The translations under genes were made by a program, and so were the position numbers. This document shows positions 29,849 through 39,183 of a stretch of DNA of 64,000 bases, in pieces. Origin of the DNA: Actinomadura rifamycini DSM 43936 (lineage in GTDB: Bacteria; Actinomycetota; Actinomycetes; Streptosporangiales; Streptosporangiaceae); NCBI RefSeq assembly GCF_000425065.1, contig NZ_AULB01000007.1, positions 62,001 through 126,000 of the forward strand, in the 5' to 3' direction. How positions within the stretch are numbered: the first letter of the stretch is position 1; each line of letters begins with the position of its first letter. Under the pieces are notes generated by a model. It was not told where the DNA came from. It worked only from the letters and a program-made list of their open reading frames with translations, and did not search any database.

Positions 29849-32308
29849 GTGAAGCCGACGGCGCGGGAGCGGGCGGAGCGGGCGGCGGCCCGCAGCGCGG
29901 GGCGCGGCCTCCGCGGGCGGTGGGCGGGCCTGCGGCTGTTCGCCACCGCGCGGCGGACCAGCGACCGGTCGCGCGCCGCGATCGTCCGGATCGCGCGGAC
30001 TCCGGACCATCGGCTGCGCGAACGGGCGAGACTGCTGATCGCGGACTGGTGGGGCGCGGAGCACGACTCCCGCGTCCGGCAGGCGGTGGTGGAGACCGGC
30101 GCCGTCGCCGGGGAGGGGTTCGCCCGCCTGCGGACGCTCGCCCTGCTGGGCCGCCTCGGCGAGAGCTGGGGCGAGCCGGACGTCGGGCAGGTGCGGCGGC
30201 TCCTCGCCGACCACGACCCGGACGTGCGGCGGAACGCGGCGGCCGCGTGCCGCGAGGCCGCCGGCCCCGTGTTCGAGGCGCTGTGGGACGAGGCGCTGTG
30301 GAACGAGGCGCTGTGGAACGGGTCCGCCGGCGCGCACGACGCGCTGGCGGAGCTGCTGCTGCGCCGCGACGCGCCGCCGCCGGTCCCGCACCGGGACCGC
30401 CTGTGGCGCCGGTGGCTCGCGGACCCCGCCGGACCGCTGGGGGACGCGCTGTTCCGGTGGGCGCTCCCCCTGAGCGACGTCCGGCCCGTCGCGGCGGCCC
30501 TCGACGGGGTGCGGCCGGGCGCGCCCTGCGAACCGCCGCAGCGTGCGGCGCTGCTGTACGCGCTGCTCCTCGGCGACGCCCCGCTGCGCGACGCGGCCGC
30601 GTCGCGACTCACCGCGCCGCTCGGCGAGGAGTTCGACGGGAAGTTCGACGAGGAGTTCGTCGAGGAGCTGTGCGAGCGGGTGCTCCTGCGGCCGGACGCC
30701 GCCGGTTTCTGCGTCGAGCGGGGCCTCGCCCCCCGGGACCCGGTGCGGCGGGCCCTGTTCTACGTGGTGACCCGGCAGCCCGGGCAGCACCGCGCGCTCG
30801 ACCCGGACGGCGGGCTGCTCTCCCTCGCGTACGCCTCGGCCCCGCCGGCCGTGCGGAGCCGGGTCCGGGACGCCATGGTCGCGAACGGGGAGCTCGACCT
30901 GGTCCGCGTCATCGTCGGCGACGGCCCGCGCGCCCGCGCGTCGCGCCTGCCCGACGAGGACGCCCGCTACCTCGCCGAACGGCTCGCGGAACGCCGCGAA
31001 TGGGACGAGTTCTGGGCGTTCGTCCGGGACCTGCCGGTCGCGGCCGCCGCCGGACTGGTCCGCCTGGCCGGTGGGTGGGCCCCGCGCGGGGAGGACGAGC
31101 GCCGGTACTTCCGCGCGCTGCGCGACGCCGATCCGGCGACCGTCGAGGAGGGCGTCGCGCGGCTCGTCGAGCGGCCGCCGCTGGAGCCGTACGCGGTCCT
31201 GCGGTTTCCCCGCCACTGGATCCTCGACCTGTCGTTCTCCCCCGGCCGCCCGGCGCCCGGCGGGACCGGCGGCGGGCCCCGCCTCGCCGTCGCGAGCATC
31301 CGGCACGGGGTGAGCGTGCTCGACCTCGGGACGGCGCGGGTCGTCGAGAGCTACGAGGAGCACGGCCCGCGCCTGGACCGCGTCCTGCACGTCGGCGACG
31401 GCGTCGTCGCGCAGGTGCGGTCGTTCGACGGGTCGGAGCACCGGCTGATCCGCTGCGCGGACGGTGCCGCGCGGACGCTGCGCACCACCGCGAGCCCCGT
31501 CACGTCCCTCGTCCTGACCGGCGACGACGGCGGCTTCGCGGCGTGCACGGCGGAGGGGGAGCTGCTGCTGGGCGGCCCCGGCGGCGACGTCCGGGCGCTG
31601 GCCCCCGCGGCGTTCGGGATCGGCGGCGACCCGCCGCCCGACCGGATCGGGGCGCACCGCGGGACGGGGCGGATCGTCGCGCTCGGCGACCGGGCGGACC
31701 TGCACCTGATCGAGCCGGGGTCCCGGTCCGCCACCGCCCTGCGCACCGCGGAACCGGTCGTCGGCGCCGCCTTCCTCGACGCCGACACGCTCGTCTGCAA
31801 GCTGAAGAGCGGGACGGTGGCGCGGATGTCGCTGCCGGACGGGCGGACGGGCCCGCCGGCGCGGACGAAGCAGTTCGGCCCCGGGAGCCCGCACGCGCTC
31901 CCCCGCACCGGCGAGGCGGTCTTCATGTGCGTGTACGGCGACCTGCACGTGTACGGCGGCGACCCGCCGGAGCGCGTCCAGGTCCGCTCCTCGCCGGACG
32001 ACGAGAGCGGCCGCCTCGCGGTGTCGCCCGACGGGTCCCTGCTCGCCGCGGGCTACCGCGACGGCCGCATCGACCTGTTCGACCTGCGCCCCCGGGAACT
32101 GGCCGCCGTCGTCCGCGGCCCCGTCGCGGGCCTGGCGCCCCGCCACCTGCGGCTCGTCACCGAATGCCTCGGCGGGACCGCGTTCCCGGCCGCGACGCGG
32201 GCGGCGCTCGACCTCCTCCGGACGGCCCTGGAGCACCGGTTCCGGTTCGACGTCGAGGTGGGCGGCGCCGTCCGGCTCGCCGCCGGCGAGCACGACATCG
32301 GGCTGTGA
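29849..32308 (+). CDS. Helical-repeat/propeller-like protein, paralogue 2 of 4
   Basis: An 819-residue paralogue of the preceding protein with the same three-part plan. It has a short repeat of its own near residue 145 (LWDEALWNEALWNGS), the central LDPDGGLLSLAYAS and DLVRVIVGDGPRAR, the LAERREWDEFWAFVRDLP block, and a WD-like second half ending EHDIGL. The propeller region is the least like the others. GTG is the start, with GAGGAG four bases before it; only nine bases separate it from the previous stop. No known domain can be named. Confidence 0.72.
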   Translation: MKPTARERAERAAARSAGRGLRGRWAGLRLFATARRTSDRSRAAIVRIARTPDHRLRERARLLIADWWGAEHDSRVRQAVVETGAVAGEGFARLRTLALLGRLGESWGEPDVGQVRRLLADHDPDVRRNAAAACREAAGPVFEALWDEALWNEALWNGSAGAHDALAELLLRRDAPPPVPHRDRLWRRWLADPAGPLGDALFRWALPLSDVRPVAAALDGVRPGAPCEPPQRAALLYALLLGDAPLRDAAASRLTAPLGEEFDGKFDEEFVEELCERVLLRPDAAGFCVERGLAPRDPVRRALFYVVTRQPGQHRALDPDGGLLSLAYASAPPAVRSRVRDAMVANGELDLVRVIVGDGPRARASRLPDEDARYLAERLAERREWDEFWAFVRDLPVAAAAGLVRLAGGWAPRGEDERRYFRALRDADPATVEEGVARLVERPPLEPYAVLRFPRHWILDLSFSPGRPAPGGTGGGPRLAVASIRHGVSVLDLGTARVVESYEEHGPRLDRVLHVGDGVVAQVRSFDGSEHRLIRCADGAARTLRTTASPVTSLVLTGDDGGFAACTAEGELLLGGPGGDVRALAPAAFGIGGDPPPDRIGAHRGTGRIVALGDRADLHLIEPGSRSATALRTAEPVVGAAFLDADTLVCKLKSGTVARMSLPDGRTGPPARTKQFGPGSPHALPRTGEAVFMCVYGDLHVYGGDPPERVQVRSSPDDESGRLAVSPDGSLLAAGYRDGRIDLFDLRPRELAAVVRGPVAGLAPRHLRLVTECLGGTAFPAATRAALDLLRTALEHRFRFDVEVGGAVRLAAGEHDIGL

Positions 32309-32318
32309 GGGGCGGAGC

Positions 32319-34676
32319 GTGGCACGGACGAGGACCGAGCGGCGGATCGCCGCGAGCGCGCGGCACGGGCGGTGGGGCGCGCGGGCGTGGCGGCGGCTCG
32401 TCGCGGACGCCGAGCGCGGCGGCGGGGAGGCGCGGGACGGCGTGGTCCGGATCGCGCGGGCGCCGGGGCATCCGCGCGGTGCCCACGCCCGCTCGCACGT
32501 CGCGCGGTGGTGGGTCGACACGCGCGACCCGGAGCTGCGCCGGGCGGTGCTCGACACCGGGGCGACCGCCCCGGTGCCGCCCGCGCGGCTCGTCACCCAG
32601 GCGCTCCTGGGGCGGACGGACGGCTGGGACGCGCACCACGCGACGTGGCTGCCCGGGCTGCTCGGCGACGAGGACCCCGGCGTGCGGGAGAGCGCGGCCG
32701 CGTTCTGCGGCGAGGCCCGGGGCGCCGTCCTGGACGCGCTGTGGGATGTCGACACCGGGCCGGGGACGCCGCTGCGGGACGCGCTGCTGGCCAACCCGGC
32801 GCCCGCGCCCTACCCGGAGGTGGACGCCCTGTGGGAGGAGTGCGGCCGGGACGGGCCGGGCCCGCTGCGGGACGCGCTGCTGCGCTGGGGCCGCTCGGCG
32901 GCCGGGGAGCCGCTCGCGGCGGTGACCGCGCTGGTGCTGGGCCGCCGCGGCTCCCACGCCGCGTCCGTGCTGGCCGCGGCGCTGCTCGCCGACCACCCCC
33001 TCGCCGGCCTCGCCGCGGAGCGGACGGCCGCGCGCGGCGACCAGGCGGTCGTGGACGCGGCGTGCGAGCTGGCGATCCGGGACGCGGAGCTCGCGGAGCG
33101 GTGCCGCGCGCGGGGGCTCGTCCCCCGGGACCCGGTCCGGCGCGCGTGGCTGTTCGCCCTGACCGGGCAGGACCGGCAGCGGCGGGCGCTCGATCCGGAC
33201 GGGTCGCTGTTCGCGCTCGCGTACGCGGCGGCGCCGCCGGACGAGCGCGCCCGCGCCCGCGGGGCGCTGCTGGCCGCCGGGGACCTGGACGCCGTCCGGC
33301 GCGTCGTGTCCGGGGAGCGCCGCGCCCACGTCGCGGACATGGCGGGCGAGGAGCTCGCGTACTTCGGCGAGCGGCTCGCCGAACGCTGCGAATGGGACGC
33401 CCTGTGGTCGCTCGTCCGGGACGTCCCTCTCGAGTCGGGTGCGGCGCTGGTGCCCCTGTTCGGCGGGTGGCGGCCGCGCGACGAGGACGGCCGGCGCCTG
33501 TTCGGGCTCTACCGCGGCGTCACGCCCGAGTCCGTCCGGGCCGCGCTGGAGCGGTTCCGCGGCGGGCTCGCGGCGCGGCCCGCGAAGACGGAGTTCCGGA
33601 TGCCCGCCGGGATCCACCACCTGTCGTTCTCCCCGGAGCGCTCCGACGGGCGCTCCGGGGGGCCGCTCCTCGCCGTCTCGTGCCTCGACCGGATCGTCCG
33701 CGTCCTGGATCCGCGCACCGGCGAGACCGTCCGGCGGCACGGCGGCTTCCGCAGCGCGGGCCGGGTGCTGCTCCTCCCCGACGGGGCCGTGCTGGCGGGC
33801 GCGGGCGAGCACGCGGGCCCGCACCGGCTGTTCCGCTGCGCCCCCGACGGCGGGTGGACGGTGCACGGGGTCGGCGGCCCCGTCACCTCGCTCACCCGCA
33901 CCGGCGACGGCGCGGGGTTCGCCGCCGTGACCACCGCCGGGGAGCTGGTGCTGGGCGGGCCGGACGGGCGGGACGTCACGGTGCGGAGCCTCGCGGCGTT
34001 CGGCCTCGACCCGCGCCTGCGGCCGCGCGCGGTGGTCGCGCACCCGGGCACGCCGCGGCTCGCGGTCGTCGACCGGGCGGTCCACCTGCTCGACCCGGCG
34101 GGCGGCCCCGCGGAGATCCTGCACCCCGCCGAGCGGCCCGTCCGCGCCGCCTACGCCGACGCGGACACCGTCGCGGTGGCCGAGCGGAACGGGGCGGTGA
34201 CGTTCCTGCCCGCCGGGGGCGGGGCGGAGCGCGCGGTGCTCCGGTGCGAGGGCGGCTGCGCGGGCCTGGCGACGATCCACCGCGGCGTCGCCGCCGCCGA
34301 CATCCACGGCGGGCTGCACCTCGTCGACGCCGACCGGCCGGGCGCCGCGGCGCCGCACGTCGCGTCCCTCCCCGGGGTCACCTGCGTCGTGGCGTCGCCG
34401 TCGGGGGCGCTGGTCGCGGTCGGGCACGTGTACGGCGAGCTCACCGTGTACGACATGCGGCTCCGGGAGCTGGGCGGCGCCCTCGGGCGGCCGCTCGCGG
34501 AACTCCTGCCGCGCCACGCCGACCTCGCCGCGGCGGCGCCGGAGCGGCCCGCCGACCCGGACGTGCGGGCGCTGCTGGACCTCTTCCGCGCCGCCCTGCA
34601 CCACCGCTTCCGGTTCGACGTCGAAGTGGGCGGAGACGTCCGGCCGGCGGGAGGCGAGCACGACATCGGCCTGTGA
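32319..34676 (+). CDS. Helical-repeat/propeller-like protein, paralogue 3 of 4
   Basis: A 785-residue paralogue, the most divergent of the set in its centre: LDPDGSLFALAYAA is kept, but the usual LVRVIVGDDRR becomes AVRRVVSGERRAH. The FGERLAERCEWDALWSLVRDVP block, a WD-like second half (FSPERSDG, VRVLDPRTGE, LVAVGHVYGELTVYD) and the family C-terminus FRFDVEVGGDVRPAGGEHD are present. GTG start, ten bases after the previous stop, with GAGGGGCG as ribosome site. Function unknown; it sits in the middle of the array and is presumably made together with the AAA and Hsp70-like proteins. Confidence 0.72.
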   Translation: MARTRTERRIAASARHGRWGARAWRRLVADAERGGGEARDGVVRIARAPGHPRGAHARSHVARWWVDTRDPELRRAVLDTGATAPVPPARLVTQALLGRTDGWDAHHATWLPGLLGDEDPGVRESAAAFCGEARGAVLDALWDVDTGPGTPLRDALLANPAPAPYPEVDALWEECGRDGPGPLRDALLRWGRSAAGEPLAAVTALVLGRRGSHAASVLAAALLADHPLAGLAAERTAARGDQAVVDAACELAIRDAELAERCRARGLVPRDPVRRAWLFALTGQDRQRRALDPDGSLFALAYAAAPPDERARARGALLAAGDLDAVRRVVSGERRAHVADMAGEELAYFGERLAERCEWDALWSLVRDVPLESGAALVPLFGGWRPRDEDGRRLFGLYRGVTPESVRAALERFRGGLAARPAKTEFRMPAGIHHLSFSPERSDGRSGGPLLAVSCLDRIVRVLDPRTGETVRRHGGFRSAGRVLLLPDGAVLAGAGEHAGPHRLFRCAPDGGWTVHGVGGPVTSLTRTGDGAGFAAVTTAGELVLGGPDGRDVTVRSLAAFGLDPRLRPRAVVAHPGTPRLAVVDRAVHLLDPAGGPAEILHPAERPVRAAYADADTVAVAERNGAVTFLPAGGGAERAVLRCEGGCAGLATIHRGVAAADIHGGLHLVDADRPGAAAPHVASLPGVTCVVASPSGALVAVGHVYGELTVYDMRLRELGGALGRPLAELLPRHADLAAAAPERPADPDVRALLDLFRAALHHRFRFDVEVGGDVRPAGGEHDIGL

Positions 34677-34684
34677 GAGGGAGC

Positions 34685-37063
34685 ATGGTGGGACATCGGA
34701 CGGACGCGGACCGGCGGGTGGTCGCGAGCGGGCGGCGCGGCCCGTGGGGCGTCCGCGCGGCGAAGCGGCTGCTCGCGGACGCGGCGGGCGGCGCGCCGGT
34801 CGCGCGGGAGGCGGCCGCCCGGATCGCGCGGACGCCCGGCCACCGGCTGCACGAGCGGGCGCGGGAGCGGGTCGCGGCGTGGTGGGTGCGGACGCGCGAC
34901 CCGGGGCTGCGGGCGGTCGTCCTGGAGACCGGGGCCGTCGCCGGGCCGATGCCCGCCCGCCTCGTGACGCTGGCGCTCCACGACCGGCTGGACGAGTGGC
35001 GGGCCGTGGACGCATGCCTGGCACCCGACCTGCTCGCCGATCCCGACCCGGACGTGCGGGCGCACGCGGCCGCGCACTGCCGGGCCGCGGCGGGGCCGCT
35101 GCTGGACGCGCTGTGGGAGGCGGGCGCCGATCCGGGCACGCCGCTGCGGAGCGTCCTGCTGGCCGCCGGGACGCCGCCGTCCGGCCCGATGCTGGACGCC
35201 CTGTGGCGGGCGTGGCTGGGCGAGCCGGACGCGGAGACGGGCGCCGCGCTGCTGCGATGGCGGCGCCCCGCCGAGGACGCGGGCCTCGGCCCGCTGAGCG
35301 CCGTCGCGTTGGAGACGGACGCCGTAATCCTGCGGCGGACGCCCTACCGGGAGGCGCTCCTGGACGCGCTCGCCATGCGGGACCACCCGCTGCGCGAGAT
35401 CGCCGCCGGAACGTTCCGCGCGGTGCACGACCGTCCGCTCGTCGAGGACCTGTGCGCGCGGGCGACGGCGGACGCCGGGCTGGCGGCGTTCTGCGCCGAG
35501 CACGCGTTCGCGCCCGCCGACCCGGTGGCGCGCGCCGCGTTCTTCCTGCTCACCGGGCAGCCGCGGCAGTACCGGGCGCTCGACCCGGACGGCGGCCTGC
35601 TGTCGCTCGCGTACCTGTCGCGGGCGGACGACGAGCGGGCGCGGCTGCGGACGGCGATGCTCGCGGCGGGCGAACTCGACCTCGTCCGCGTCATCGTCGG
35701 CGACGACCGGCGCGCCCGCGTCCGGGACATGTCCGCCGACGAGACCCGCTACCTCGCCGAGCAGCTCGCGCACCGCCGCGAATGGGACGACCTGTGGTCG
35801 CTGGTGAAGGACGTGCCGATCGCGACGGGCGCCGGGCTGTTCCGGCTGTTCGAGGGCTGGGCGCCGGGCGGCGACGACGAGCGGCGGCTGTTCGCGCTGT
35901 TCCGCGCGGCGGACCTGCGGGCCGTCGCGTCCGGGCTGCGGGAGGGCGGCGACACGCCGTGGACGGCGGCGCCGCGGGCCCGGCTGCGGTTCCGGCACGG
36001 CGTCGGCGGCGTCTCGTTCGCGCCGGACGGCCCGTTCCTCGCGGTCGCGGGACGGGCGGGCGTCGTGGGCGTGTTCGACCTGCGCACCGCACGGCTCGCC
36101 GAACGCTACGACTGGTTCGACTCCCCCGTCGGGTGCGTGCTGCACGCCGGGGACGGCGTCGTCCTCGCCGGTGAGCGGGGACGGCAGGGGGCCCGGCCGT
36201 GCCGGCTCGTGCGGTGCGCGGACGGGACCGACCGCACCCTGCACTCCGGTCCCGGTTCCGTCACCTCGCTGGCGCTGACCGGGGACGGGACGTTCGCGGC
36301 CGGCACCCGCGACGGGGACCTCCTGCTCGGCCGTGCGGACGGCCCGGTGGCGGTCCGGTCGATCACCGAGTTCGGGCTCGGGCGGCGGCAGTGGCCGCGG
36401 CGGATCGTCGCGCACCGCGGGTCGGGGCGGCTCGCGCTGCTCGGCCGCTCGGTGCACCTGGTCGATCCGGCCACCGGGCACGCCGTCGGCGCCCACCCCG
36501 GCCGGACGGTCACCGAGGTCGGGTTCGCCGACGCCGACACGGTCGCGTGCGCGGACCCGCAGGGCTGGACGGTCCTGCTGCGGGTCGCGGACGGGCGGCG
36601 CGTCTCCGCCCGCAACGCGCAGATCCAGGGGTGCGCGGGCCTCGGGGTGCTGCCCGGCACGGGGCAGATCGTCATCGCCGACCGGACCGGCGACCTGCAC
36701 TTCCTGACCGGCGCGACGCTCGACGCCGTCGCCGTCCACCGGACGCCGTCCGGCGACCGGCCGACCGGGCTGACCCTGTCGCCCGGCGGCGAGTTCCTCG
36801 CGGCCGGGCACGGCGACGGCCGCGTCGACCTGTTCGACCTGCGGCTGCGGGAGGTGCCCGCGCTGGTCCGGCGCCCCGTCGCCGACCTCGTCCCGCGCGA
36901 CCTCGGGGCGGTGGGCGCGGCGCTCGCGCACTCCGCGGTCGCCGGCCGGGACCGGGCCGTCCTGGAACTGCTCGACGCGACCCTGGTCCACCGGTTCCGG
37001 TTCGACGTCGAACTGGGCGAGGCCGTCGAGCTGACCGCCGGGGAGCACGACATCAGCCTGTGA
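34685..37063 (+). CDS. Helical-repeat/propeller-like protein, paralogue 4 of 4
   Basis: A 792-residue paralogue, closest to paralogue 1: both share RIARTPGHRL/RVAGTPGHRL near residue 45, LADPDPDVRAHA, LDLVRVIVGDDRRARV, a VSFAPDGPFLAVAG propeller strand, and LSPGGEFLAAGHGDGRVDLFD near the end, finishing EHDISL. Paralogues 1 and 4 thus flank the two more divergent ones. ATG start eight bases after the previous stop, with GAGGGAGC before it. The gene is followed after 74 bases by the Hsp70-like gene. It is probably cytoplasmic because no signal peptide or membrane span is seen. Confidence 0.74.
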   Translation: MVGHRTDADRRVVASGRRGPWGVRAAKRLLADAAGGAPVAREAAARIARTPGHRLHERARERVAAWWVRTRDPGLRAVVLETGAVAGPMPARLVTLALHDRLDEWRAVDACLAPDLLADPDPDVRAHAAAHCRAAAGPLLDALWEAGADPGTPLRSVLLAAGTPPSGPMLDALWRAWLGEPDAETGAALLRWRRPAEDAGLGPLSAVALETDAVILRRTPYREALLDALAMRDHPLREIAAGTFRAVHDRPLVEDLCARATADAGLAAFCAEHAFAPADPVARAAFFLLTGQPRQYRALDPDGGLLSLAYLSRADDERARLRTAMLAAGELDLVRVIVGDDRRARVRDMSADETRYLAEQLAHRREWDDLWSLVKDVPIATGAGLFRLFEGWAPGGDDERRLFALFRAADLRAVASGLREGGDTPWTAAPRARLRFRHGVGGVSFAPDGPFLAVAGRAGVVGVFDLRTARLAERYDWFDSPVGCVLHAGDGVVLAGERGRQGARPCRLVRCADGTDRTLHSGPGSVTSLALTGDGTFAAGTRDGDLLLGRADGPVAVRSITEFGLGRRQWPRRIVAHRGSGRLALLGRSVHLVDPATGHAVGAHPGRTVTEVGFADADTVACADPQGWTVLLRVADGRRVSARNAQIQGCAGLGVLPGTGQIVIADRTGDLHFLTGATLDAVAVHRTPSGDRPTGLTLSPGGEFLAAGHGDGRVDLFDLRLREVPALVRRPVADLVPRDLGAVGAALAHSAVAGRDRAVLELLDATLVHRFRFDVELGEAVELTAGEHDISL

Positions 37064-37137
37064 TCCGGACGCCGCGAAGGGCGGCGCGGAAGCGGAGATC
37101 GCGGAAGAATGCGGAGGAGACCTGTGGAAGGGGGACG

Positions 37138-38736
37138 ATGACGACCCGTATCGGCATCGACTTCGGCACCGCCAACACCGTCGTCGCGGGCTGGGACCAC
37201 GACCTGGACCGCGGGGAGCCGGTCCCGCTGCCCGGCCTCGACCTGCAACGGGAGGGGACGCGGGGCGTCGACCAGCGGGTCGTGCCGTCCCGCGTCGCGT
37301 TCTCCGGCGGCGGCGACCGCCGGTGGATCGGCGCGCAGGTGACGTCCGAGGTCGCGGACGACCCGGAGAACACCGCGTTCCAGTCGATGAAGAGCGCGGT
37401 GACCGGGCGGGCCGTGGACATTCCGCGGCGGCTCGGCGGCGACCGGACGGTCACCGCGCGGCAGGCCGCGACCCGCTTCCTGTCGGACGTGATGGCCGCC
37501 GCGACCCTCGCGGTCGACTCCGGCGACCTGGAGATCGTCGCGACCGCGCCCGTCGAGTCGTTCGACACCTACCGGGACTGGCTCGTCCGGGAGGTCGGCG
37601 AGGAGGCGGGCGGCGCGGCGCGGCTGCGCGTGGTGGACGAGGCGACGGCCGCGGCCGTCGGGTACAGCGCGCGGCTGAACCCCGGGGACGTGTTCCTGGT
37701 GTTCGACTTCGGCGCCGGGACCCTCGACACGTCCGTGGTGAAGGTGCTCGACCCGTCGAACGCGACCGCGGGCGCGTCCGTCCGGACGATCTCCAAGGCG
37801 GGCCTCGACCTCGGCGGCGACCACATCGACGCGCTGCTCGCCGAGCACGTCGCCGAGCTGACCGGCGTCCCGTTCGGCGACACCGAGGAGTACAACCGGG
37901 TCTTCCGGGAGCTGCTGCGCTCGGCGGAGCGCGCGAAGGTCGCGCTGACCACGCAGGACGCGGCGAAGATCGAGTCCGGGCGGTTCGGCATGGAGGTCAC
38001 CCGCGCCGAGTTCGACGGGCTGCTGAAGCGCAAGGACGTCCTCGGGCGGGTGAACCGGGCGCTGCGCAAGACGCTCGACGGCGCCGCCGCGAAGGGGTTC
38101 CCGGCCGACGAGATCTCCAAGGTGTTCCTGGTGGGCGGGACGAGCCTGGTCCCGGCCGTGCAGGACGTCCTGTCCCTGCAGTTCCCGCCGGACGCGCTGC
38201 ACCTCGACCGTCCGCTGGAGGCCGTCGCGGCGGGCGCGGCCGGCATCGCGGGCGGCTACGAGCTGAGCGACCACATCCAGCACGACTACGCGATCCGGCA
38301 CGTCAACCGGGACACCGGCGCCTACGAGTTCGAGACGCTGGTGGAGGCCGGCACCGAGTACCCGACGCCCGAGCCGGTGAAGATGCTGACGATCAAGGCG
38401 ATCCGGAACGGGCAGAAGCACCTCGGCATCGCGGTGTACGAGCTGGCGCACGCGAGCTACCGGGAGGCCAGCTCCGACCTGGAGATCATGTTCGACGCGA
38501 ACGGCGGCGCCCGCACGGTCGCCGTCACCGCGCAGCGGCTGCAGGAGCGGTCCCGGCTGTGGCTGAACGAGGACAGCCCGACGTTCCTGGAGGCCGACCC
38601 GCCCGCCGAGGCGGGCGTCGACCGGTTCCGGCTCGACTTCCGCGTGGACGCGCAGAAGCGCCTGACCGTCTCGGCCTACGACCTCCAGCGCAACACCCTC
38701 GTACTCGACCGGCAACCGGTCGTCCGGCTGTCCTGA
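37138..38736 (+). CDS. Hsp70-like ATPase
   Basis: A 532-residue actin-fold/Hsp70-like protein. Phosphate-1 loop IGIDFGTANTVV (5-16), a connecting VVDEATAAAVGYSA motif, phosphate-2 VFDFGAGTLDTSVV (about 194-207, where DnaK has DLGGGTFD) and adenosine loop VFLVGGTSLVPAV (about 330-342) show an ATPase domain to about residue 380. The last 150 residues are a shortened beta-rich region resembling a substrate-binding domain without the helical lid, so it is shorter than DnaK. It probably binds a peptide or protein client in an ATP-dependent way. GAAGGGGG before ATG 37138 marks the start. It links the repeat-protein array to the second DUF1257 gene. Confidence 0.88.
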   Translation: MTTRIGIDFGTANTVVAGWDHDLDRGEPVPLPGLDLQREGTRGVDQRVVPSRVAFSGGGDRRWIGAQVTSEVADDPENTAFQSMKSAVTGRAVDIPRRLGGDRTVTARQAATRFLSDVMAAATLAVDSGDLEIVATAPVESFDTYRDWLVREVGEEAGGAARLRVVDEATAAAVGYSARLNPGDVFLVFDFGAGTLDTSVVKVLDPSNATAGASVRTISKAGLDLGGDHIDALLAEHVAELTGVPFGDTEEYNRVFRELLRSAERAKVALTTQDAAKIESGRFGMEVTRAEFDGLLKRKDVLGRVNRALRKTLDGAAAKGFPADEISKVFLVGGTSLVPAVQDVLSLQFPPDALHLDRPLEAVAAGAAGIAGGYELSDHIQHDYAIRHVNRDTGAYEFETLVEAGTEYPTPEPVKMLTIKAIRNGQKHLGIAVYELAHASYREASSDLEIMFDANGGARTVAVTAQRLQERSRLWLNEDSPTFLEADPPAEAGVDRFRLDFRVDAQKRLTVSAYDLQRNTLVLDRQPVVRLS

Positions 38737-38757
38737 GCCGTCCCCAGGGAGGACGCC

Positions 38758-39171
38758 ATGTCGCACTACACCAAGGTCCGCACCACGATCACCGACCAGG
38801 AGCGCCTCGTCGGCGTCCTCAACGACCTGGGGTTCGACCAGGTCGAGTCGCACGCGTCGCCCACGCACCTCTACGGCTACCAGGGCGACCGCCGCCCGGA
38901 GAAGGCGGAGGTGGTGGTGCGGCGGCGGTTCGTCGGCGCGGCCAGCAACGACCTCGGCTTCCACCGGACGCCCGACGGGACGTTCGAGGCGATCATCAGC
39001 GGCTACGACCGGCACAAGTACGATTCCCGGTGGCTCGACACGGTGGCGCAGCGGTACGGGCGGCTCACCGCCCTGGCGTTCGCCGAGAGCCACGGCTTCG
39101 ACGTCGCGACCGAGGAGACCGACCGCGCGACCGGCGAGGTCAGGCTGACGCTGCGGCGCACGACGTTCTGA
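38758..39171 (+). CDS. DUF1257 (Ycf35-like) protein, second copy
   Basis: A 137-residue DUF1257 protein that opens SHYTKVRTTITDQERLVGVL, keeps LYGYQGDRR and YDSRWLDTVAQRYGRL, and ends in an EVRLTLRR strand. It is closer to the cyanobacterial Ycf35 form than the shorter copy at 24771. Two DUF1257 proteins thus bracket the AAA, the repeat proteins and the Hsp70-like protein. It follows the Hsp70 gene by 21 bases with GGGAGGA as ribosome site, which suggests the two are made together. Confidence 0.85.
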   Translation: MSHYTKVRTTITDQERLVGVLNDLGFDQVESHASPTHLYGYQGDRRPEKAEVVVRRRFVGAASNDLGFHRTPDGTFEAIISGYDRHKYDSRWLDTVAQRYGRLTALAFAESHGFDVATEETDRATGEVRLTLRRTTF

Positions 39172-39183
39172 CGGGGGGCGGAT

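Noticed and set aside
26603..32794. A minus-strand open frame of about 2,060 codons opposite the AAA and repeat genes
   Set aside because: It is an antisense shadow in high-GC coding DNA, with low-complexity Arg/Pro/Ala content and no ribosome site.
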